From Actinomycetes bacterium (GTDB taxonomy: Bacteria > Actinomycetota > Thermoleophilia > Gaiellales > F1-60-MAGs149), in assembly GCA_025360225.1 (NCBI GenBank), contig JANYCN010000072.1, positions 1 to 64,000 on the forward strand: DNA of 64,000 nucleotides. Reading direction: 5' to 3'. Position numbers and translations under genes: made by a program. The notes under the pieces are model-generated. The model searched no databases and had not been told where the DNA came from. It saw nothing but the letters and a program-made list of their open reading frames with translations. This document shows positions 59,336 through 64,000 of the stretch, piece by piece. Each line of letters starts with the position of its first letter. The first letter of the stretch is position 1.

Positions 59336-60726
59336 CCGATCCCCGCGGCTTCCTCGAGCTGCGCCGCCGCGTCGCGCCGTACCGTCCCGTCGGTGCACGC
59401 CGCAGCGACTGGGGCTACGTCGGCGAGCCTGCCGAGCCATCTCTCGTGCGTGAGCAGGCGCGACGGTGCATGGACTGTGGCGTCCCGTTCTGCCACACCG
59501 GTTGCCCGCTCGGCAACCTGATCCCCGACTGGAACGACCTCGTCGAGCGCGATCGCTGGGCTCCGGCTGGCGAGCGCCTGCACGCGACGAACAACTTCCC
59601 CGAGTTCACCGGTGCCCTGTGTCCAGCGCCGTGCGAGGAGGCGTGCGTCGTGGCGCTCGGCGACGAGGCGGTGACGATCAAGCAGGTCGAGCTCGCGATC
59701 GCCGAGCGCGCGTGGGATGACGGCGGCGTCCTCCCCCGGCCGCCGGCGAGGGAGACCGGTCGACGCGTGGCGATCGTCGGCTCCGGCCCCGCGGGCCTCG
59801 CCGCCGCCCAGCAGCTCCGACGTGCCGGCCACGCCGTCGTCGTCCTCGAACGGGACGAGGCGCCGGGCGGGCTGCTGCGCTTTGGCATCCCCGACTTCAA
59901 GCTCGACAAGGCGCTCGTCGATCGCCGGGTGGCGCAGATCGTCGTGGAAGGCGTCGAGATCCGCACCGGCGAGAACGTCGCTAACGTCGCCACGCTCCGG
60001 GCATCGTTCGACGCCGTCGTCCTCGCGACGGGAGCGCAGCGCCACCGCGACCTCGCTCTTGCGGGTCGCGACCTCGCGGGCATCGAGCTCGCGATGCCAT
60101 ACCTCGTGGCGCGCAACCGCGGCGAACGCTCGGCGCCGGGCGCGCGCGTCGCGATCATCGGTGGCGGCGACACCTCCGCTGACTGCCTCGGCACGGCGAT
60201 CCGCGAGGGCGCTGCGGCCGTCGTCGAGATCGCGCACGGCCCGACGCCGCCGACGCACCGCCAGCCGCAACGCACCTGGCCGGAGTGGCCATCGCTCCTG
60301 CGCACGTACGCGGCGCACCTCGAGGGCGGCGAGCGGGAGCACGCGCTCGAGCCGCTCGCCTTCCTCGGCGATGCTGACGGACACGTCAAGGCGATCCACG
60401 CCCGACGCCTCTCGTTCCCTGGCTACGACGGCGTCGGCCCGCGACCGCTAGCCGCACGCGGCGAGGAGGTCGAGATCGCCTGCGAGCGGGTCCTGATCGC
60501 CGTCGGCTTCATGGGGGTCGAGCAGGATGCCGTCTATGACGGCGTGACGCTGACGGCTCGCTCGACCGTCGCGGTCGACGCGGACCGTGCGACGTCGCTG
60601 CCTGGCGTGTTCGCCGCCGGGGACTGCGTGCGGGGCGCTGACCTCGTCGTCACGGCGATCGCCGAGGGTCGCTCTGTTGCCGCTGCCGTCTCGGCGTTTC
60701 TAGCCGCCGTGCCCGCAGACGCGTAG
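59332..60726 (+). CDS. gltD: glutamate synthase small subunit
   Basis: 464 aa. The N-terminal Fe-S segment has CMDCGVPFCHTGCPLGNLIPDWN and, later, CPAPCEEACV, together providing the 4Fe-4S ligands. FAD- and NADPH-binding Rossmann motifs are VAIVGSGPAGLAAAQQL and VAIIGGGDTSADCLG; the C-terminal TSLPGVFAAGDCVRGADLVVTAI completes the FAD site. It supplies electrons from NADPH to GltB. The ATG overlaps the gltB stop. Its last 27 bp overlap the convergent lipoprotein gene. Confidence 0.97.
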   Translation: MTDPRGFLELRRRVAPYRPVGARRSDWGYVGEPAEPSLVREQARRCMDCGVPFCHTGCPLGNLIPDWNDLVERDRWAPAGERLHATNNFPEFTGALCPAPCEEACVVALGDEAVTIKQVELAIAERAWDDGGVLPRPPARETGRRVAIVGSGPAGLAAAQQLRRAGHAVVVLERDEAPGGLLRFGIPDFKLDKALVDRRVAQIVVEGVEIRTGENVANVATLRASFDAVVLATGAQRHRDLALAGRDLAGIELAMPYLVARNRGERSAPGARVAIIGGGDTSADCLGTAIREGAAAVVEIAHGPTPPTHRQPQRTWPEWPSLLRTYAAHLEGGEREHALEPLAFLGDADGHVKAIHARRLSFPGYDGVGPRPLAARGEEVEIACERVLIAVGFMGVEQDAVYDGVTLTARSTVAVDADRATSLPGVFAAGDCVRGADLVVTAIAEGRSVAAAVSAFLAAVPADA

Positions 60727-61140
60727 GCCCAGGCGGCGGGCGATGGCGTTCGCGGCGAGGCTTGCGTTGCGGTGGCCGGCGACGTAGGCCTCGATCTGGG
60801 CCGCGTTGCCTCCTTTGGCGACCTGCGCGAGGCCGTCGGCGGTTGCGACGAGCTGGTCAAGCGCCGCGTGGAGCTGGCGCACCACCGCGACGTCCGCCGG
60901 GGCGGCCGGCACGGCGATCACTGCCGCGACCTCCGCGTGCAGCAGACGTGCGGCGCTCGCGGAATAGGTGGCGGTGTCCGGCAGGCTCTGCGGTCGCGGT
61001 AGCGCCTTGATCTTCGCGTTCGCAGTGGAGCACGCAGCGTCGGCCTGCTTCACCCAATCCGCCCGCGTCGGCGGTGTGTCGCCGCAGGCGGCGAGCACTG
61101 CGGCGATCGTGGCGACTGCGACGGTCCAGGTTCGGTGCAC
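60700..61140 (-). CDS. putative lipoprotein of unknown function
   Basis: 146 aa. A signal peptide with lipobox (IAAVLAAC) is followed by a helical domain with cysteines (DAACSTANAKI; LRVCGHGG), which may form a disulfide. The pattern DWVKQADAACSTANAKIKALP occurs in many small actinobacterial lipoproteins of unknown role. The GTG start (VHRTWTVAVATI) lies 16 bp from the divergent mutS2 start, and the gene overlaps gltD by 27 bp at its 3' end. Function not assignable. Confidence 0.75.
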   Translation of the reverse strand: MHRTWTVAVATIAAVLAACGDTPPTRADWVKQADAACSTANAKIKALPRPQSLPDTATYSASAARLLHAEVAAVIAVPAAPADVAVVRQLHAALDQLVATADGLAQVAKGGNAAQIEAYVAGHRNASLAANAIARRLGLRVCGHGG

Positions 61141-61156
61141 CCGTGATACTTCGACG

Positions 61157-63502
61157 GTGGACGCCCACAGCCTTCAGGTGCTGGAGTTCGACCGCGTCGT
61201 TCGGCTCGTCGTGGAGGCGACGGCGTTCGACGGCGGCCGGGAGCTTGCGAAGGTGATGGAGCCATCTGCTGACGTGGACCGCGTTCGTCTGCTGCAGGAG
61301 GAGACGGGCGAGGCGCTGGCGCTGCTGGAGCGCGACCCGCCCCGCCTCGCTGGCGCCCACGACGTGCGCGCTGCCGCCCAGCTCGCCCTGCGCGGCGGCC
61401 TTCTCCGGCCAGACGCGCTCGCCGCGATCGCCGAGACCGGGTCGTGCGCCGTCGACGTGCGGCGGACGGTCGGCGAGCGCGACGACGTGCCACGGCTCGG
61501 TGGTGTTGTCGCGGTGATCGCACCCGGGCTCGAGCTGCTCGCGCGCCGGATCGAGCAGGCCGTCGAGCTTGACGGCTCTGGCGTACGGGACGACGCCTCA
61601 CCGGCGCTGCGGCGGCTGCGGCGCGAGGTCGCCGCGGCACGCATCCGGTCGGTCGAGCGGCTGCGGCACCTCGCGTCGTCGTTGAAGCCGCACCTGCAGG
61701 AGGACTTCGTCACCGAGCGTGGCGGGCGGCCGGTGCTTGCCGTGCGCTCGTCGGCGCGGGGCGCGGTTCCCGGGATCGTGCACGACACCTCCGGGTCGGG
61801 CCAGACGCTGTTCGTCGAGCCGTTTGCGCTGGTCGAGGCGCAGAACGCGATTCGCGAGCTCGAGGCGGCGGAGCGCGAGGAGGTCGAACGCATCCTCGCT
61901 GAGCTGTCGGCGCACGTGCGCGCCCACGCTCACGACCTTGTCGCGGCGGTCGACGCGCTCGCCCACCTCGACCTGGTGCTTGCGCGCGGCACCGTCTCCC
62001 ACGCCTGGGGCGGATGCTCCGTCGTCATCGCCAACGATGTCGAGCTCGTCGAAGCCCGACACCCGCTGCTTGATCCGGCGACAGCGGTGCCGATCGACCT
62101 CCCGCTGCGCAGCGTCCGCGCCGTGGTGATCAGCGGGCCGAACACGGGCGGCAAGACGGTCGGTCTGAAGACGCTCGGGCTGCTCGCGCTCGCCCACCAG
62201 TCGGGGCTTCGGCCGCCGGCGCGCAGCGCGCGTCTGCCGGTGTTCGATGCGGTGCTCGCGGACATCGGTGACGAGCAGTCGATCGCGATGAGCCTGTCGA
62301 CCTTCTCCGGTCACGTCAGGAACCTGGTGCGGATCCAGGAGGCCGCTGGTCGCCGCTCGCTCGTGCTGCTCGACGAGATCGCCGCTGGCACCGATCCGCA
62401 CGAAGGCGCGGCGCTCGCCCGGGCCTACCTGTCCCACCTCGTCGAGCACGGCGCGCTCGTGCTGGCGACGACCCACTATCCGGAGCTGAAGGAGTGGGCG
62501 AGCACGACGGACGGCGTCGTCAACGGTGCCGTTGGGTTCGATCCGGAATCGCTTGCGCCGACGTACGTCGTGACGCTCGGTCGCCCGGGCGCATCGCACG
62601 CCATCCAGATCGCGCAGCGGCTCGGACTCGCCTCTGGCGTTGTCGCGGCCGCGCGCGCCGACGTCGAGCCAGCGCGCCTCGCTGTGGCCGACCTGCTGGC
62701 CGAGGCCGCAACGGCGGAGCACGCTGCGAGCGGCGCGCGAGCTGCTGCCGAGCGTGCCCGTAACCAGGCGGAAGGCGCGCTCGCGGACGTGGCGCGGCGT
62801 GAGCGTGAGCTGTCGGCAGCGATCGAGGCGGTGCGCGCTGGCGCGCAGGCCGAGCGTGATCGGGCACGCGTCGATGCCGAGCGCGACCTCGCCGTGTACC
62901 GGCGCGAGATCGACGCGTTGCGCTCCGAGATCCGCGAGGCGCGCCGTGCCCCGAGCGAGCCGGTGCGTGATCGGCGGCTCGGCGCCGCGGATCAGGGAAT
63001 CCGTCGTGCGGCGGACGTCCTTGCCTCGGCCCTCGTCGCGCCGGACGTGCCGATGACCGGGCCGCTCGGTGTGGGCGACCCGGTGATCGCGCCGACCTTG
63101 GGCGTGCGCGGCACGATCGTCGCGATCGAGGACGGGCAGGCGGAGGTGCATGGCGGCACGCTGCGCATCAGGGTCGACCTTGACCGGCTGCGGCCCGATC
63201 CGAACGGCGCGCGACGCTCAATCGATCCCGAGACTCCTGTCGTCGTGCGTGCCGCCGCACCGAGCTCGGTCGGATACTCGATTGACCTGCGTGGGAAGAC
63301 GGCAGATGAGGCGCGCGAGGAGGTGCGCCGCTTCGTCGACTCCGCACACCTCGCCGGGAGCCGCGAGGTTGAGATCATCCACGGGCGCGGCACGGGCGCG
63401 GTGCGCAAGGCGGTGCGCGACGAGCTCGCGCGGCACCCGATGGTGGATGCGGCGACCTCAGCAAGCGCCGATGGCGCGACGAGGGCGAGGATCTCGGGGT
63501 AG
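61157..63502 (+). CDS. mutS2: endonuclease MutS2
   Basis: 781 aa. The start at GTG 61157 gives VDAHSLQVLEFDRVVRLVVEATAFDGG, the family N-terminus. The ATPase domain has ISGPNTGGKTVGLKTLGLLALA, GDEQSIAMSLSTFSGH and LLDEIAAGTDPHEGAALA. A helical coiled-coil (EAATAEHAASGARAAAERARNQAEG...) precedes the KOW-like and C-terminal Smr nuclease domain (IDLRGKTADEAREEVRRFVD; IIHGRGTGAVRKAV). MutS2 suppresses homologous recombination or rescues collided ribosomes depending on species. It lacks the mismatch-recognition domain of MutS. The upstream part of the track ORF is antisense to the lipoprotein. Confidence 0.95.
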   Translation: MDAHSLQVLEFDRVVRLVVEATAFDGGRELAKVMEPSADVDRVRLLQEETGEALALLERDPPRLAGAHDVRAAAQLALRGGLLRPDALAAIAETGSCAVDVRRTVGERDDVPRLGGVVAVIAPGLELLARRIEQAVELDGSGVRDDASPALRRLRREVAAARIRSVERLRHLASSLKPHLQEDFVTERGGRPVLAVRSSARGAVPGIVHDTSGSGQTLFVEPFALVEAQNAIRELEAAEREEVERILAELSAHVRAHAHDLVAAVDALAHLDLVLARGTVSHAWGGCSVVIANDVELVEARHPLLDPATAVPIDLPLRSVRAVVISGPNTGGKTVGLKTLGLLALAHQSGLRPPARSARLPVFDAVLADIGDEQSIAMSLSTFSGHVRNLVRIQEAAGRRSLVLLDEIAAGTDPHEGAALARAYLSHLVEHGALVLATTHYPELKEWASTTDGVVNGAVGFDPESLAPTYVVTLGRPGASHAIQIAQRLGLASGVVAAARADVEPARLAVADLLAEAATAEHAASGARAAAERARNQAEGALADVARRERELSAAIEAVRAGAQAERDRARVDAERDLAVYRREIDALRSEIREARRAPSEPVRDRRLGAADQGIRRAADVLASALVAPDVPMTGPLGVGDPVIAPTLGVRGTIVAIEDGQAEVHGGTLRIRVDLDRLRPDPNGARRSIDPETPVVVRAAAPSSVGYSIDLRGKTADEAREEVRRFVDSAHLAGSREVEIIHGRGTGAVRKAVRDELARHPMVDAATSASADGATRARISG

Positions 63503-63791
63503 GGCAGAGCGCATGTAGATACTCGTTCAATCCCCTCCGCCGGGTAGGGGTTGCTCGACCGTCGCGCTTCCGCTGATGACCGGCTTTCCGTCGCGCCGTC
63601 GCGAGAAGAGGCTGGCCGGCTTGCTCTGCCGCGGCTCGTGACCGAGCCGAAGAACAGCTTGTCCGAGAGTGTCCTGTGGCGGTGGACGAACTCGAGGTGC
63701 CGCGAGTCGAGCGGCCGGTCACGTGCCCTCGATGCGCTGGCTCGCCCTGCGGAAGAACTCCAGCGGCTCCGGGTGGTCGATGTCGACGCCG
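63503..63791. other. gene-poor, probably decayed sequence
   Basis: No intact gene. On the - strand a ~60-residue open stretch (HLEFVHRHRTLSDKLFFGSVTSRGRASR) and another (IDHPEPLEFFRRASQRIEGT, then a stop) look like former coding sequence in different frames, but I recognise no family. A CCCCTCCGCCGGGTAGGGG hairpin (63532-63550) after mutS2 may be its terminator. Confidence 0.4.
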
Positions 63792-64000
63792 TTCTCCTCG
63801 CCGCGCGAGCCGGACGATCTCCGCGCCCGGGTGGAGCCCGTCGTCTGACGTAGGCGCGAGCAGGCCGGCGGTGAGCAGGCCGGCGGTGAGCAGGGCCTCC
63901 AGCATTCGCTGGTGCGCGCGGCTGCCCCGCATCGCGCGCCGCCGCCGAGACGGTCAGCCCAGACGTCGCCGCGACCGCGCGCAGGATGGCGGCGGCCTTC
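63792..64000 (-). pseudogene. broken IclR-family regulator N-terminus (continues past window)
   Basis: From the window edge the - strand reads KAAAILRAVAATSGLTVSAAARDAG, the helix-turn-helix start of IclR regulators. After a frameshift it continues HQRMLEALLTAGLL...SDDGLHPGAEIVRLA, matching the recognition helix and the 'GxYRLGPELxxLA' wing. A 15-bp tandem duplication (63858-63887) repeats LLTAG inside the helix. Frameshift plus duplication mean it is not functional; the true start lies beyond 64000. Confidence 0.6.

Overview
The window is about 68% G+C with dense, short-spaced genes and frequent GTG/TTG starts. Gene content (NHEJ Ku plus a stand-alone LigD polymerase domain, MutS2, Mrp, an ECF sigma factor, ROK-controlled xylose genes, many leaderless transcripts with a TAnnnT -10 box) suggests a chromosomal segment from an actinobacterium. 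MutS2 and an L/F-transferase point to a deep lineage such as Thermoleophilia rather than Streptomyces or Mycobacterium. That placement is inference; there is no rRNA in the window and I saw no tRNA.

Layout. 1-6.7 kb: a surface-polysaccharide cluster (flippase, Wzz/BY-kinase, deacetylase, glycosyltransferase) and a decayed toxin-antitoxin pair, bracketed by two inverted copies of a roughly 280-bp MITE-like element. 6.7-26 kb: housekeeping genes (mrp, DUF1015, a YhaM-like protein with a degenerate HD site, nadE, mntH, an alcohol dehydrogenase/MBL pair, deacetylase, class-I amidotransferase, MarR, an ECF sigma factor with a membrane partner, cyclophilin lipoprotein, M42 peptidase, fabF, yigZ, kinase-like protein, aat, yqgE, fumC). 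26.1 kb: a third, internally deleted copy of the element. 26.2-31.9 kb: cyclase-family hydrolase, secreted trypsin-like protease, Ku-LigD(Pol) operon, ACT protein, methyltransferase, zinc-ribbon protein. 32-39.3 kb: a complete xylose regulon, xylB / xylA-xylR / xylFGH, with two matching ROK-type operators. 39.3-44.8 kb: ArsR with an SRPBCC gene split by a second kind of MITE-like element, another SRPBCC protein, ABC-F ATPase, ZIP transporter and a large secreted protein. 44.8-53.9 kb: an aromatic meta-cleavage cluster resembling 4-hydroxyphenylacetate/homoprotocatechuate degradation. 53.9-54.9 kb: a gene-poor island with a truncated cyclase, a strongly promoted structured small transcript, and an ArsC-like gene whose catalytic Cys codon is an in-frame UGA followed by a SECIS-like hairpin. 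54.9-63.5 kb: gltBD, a small lipoprotein and mutS2. 63.5-64 kb: decayed sequence including the start of an IclR regulator.

Most notable: (i) a candidate selenocysteine-containing ArsC-family protein missed by ordinary ORF calling; (ii) a short structured transcript whose 5' end is complementary to nearly the whole 16S rRNA 3' tail; (iii) two families of short inverted-repeat elements, one always lying at gene 3' ends, the other splitting a gene; (iv) at least 21 genes with -10 boxes placed 6-8 nt before the start codon, implying widespread leaderless transcription.
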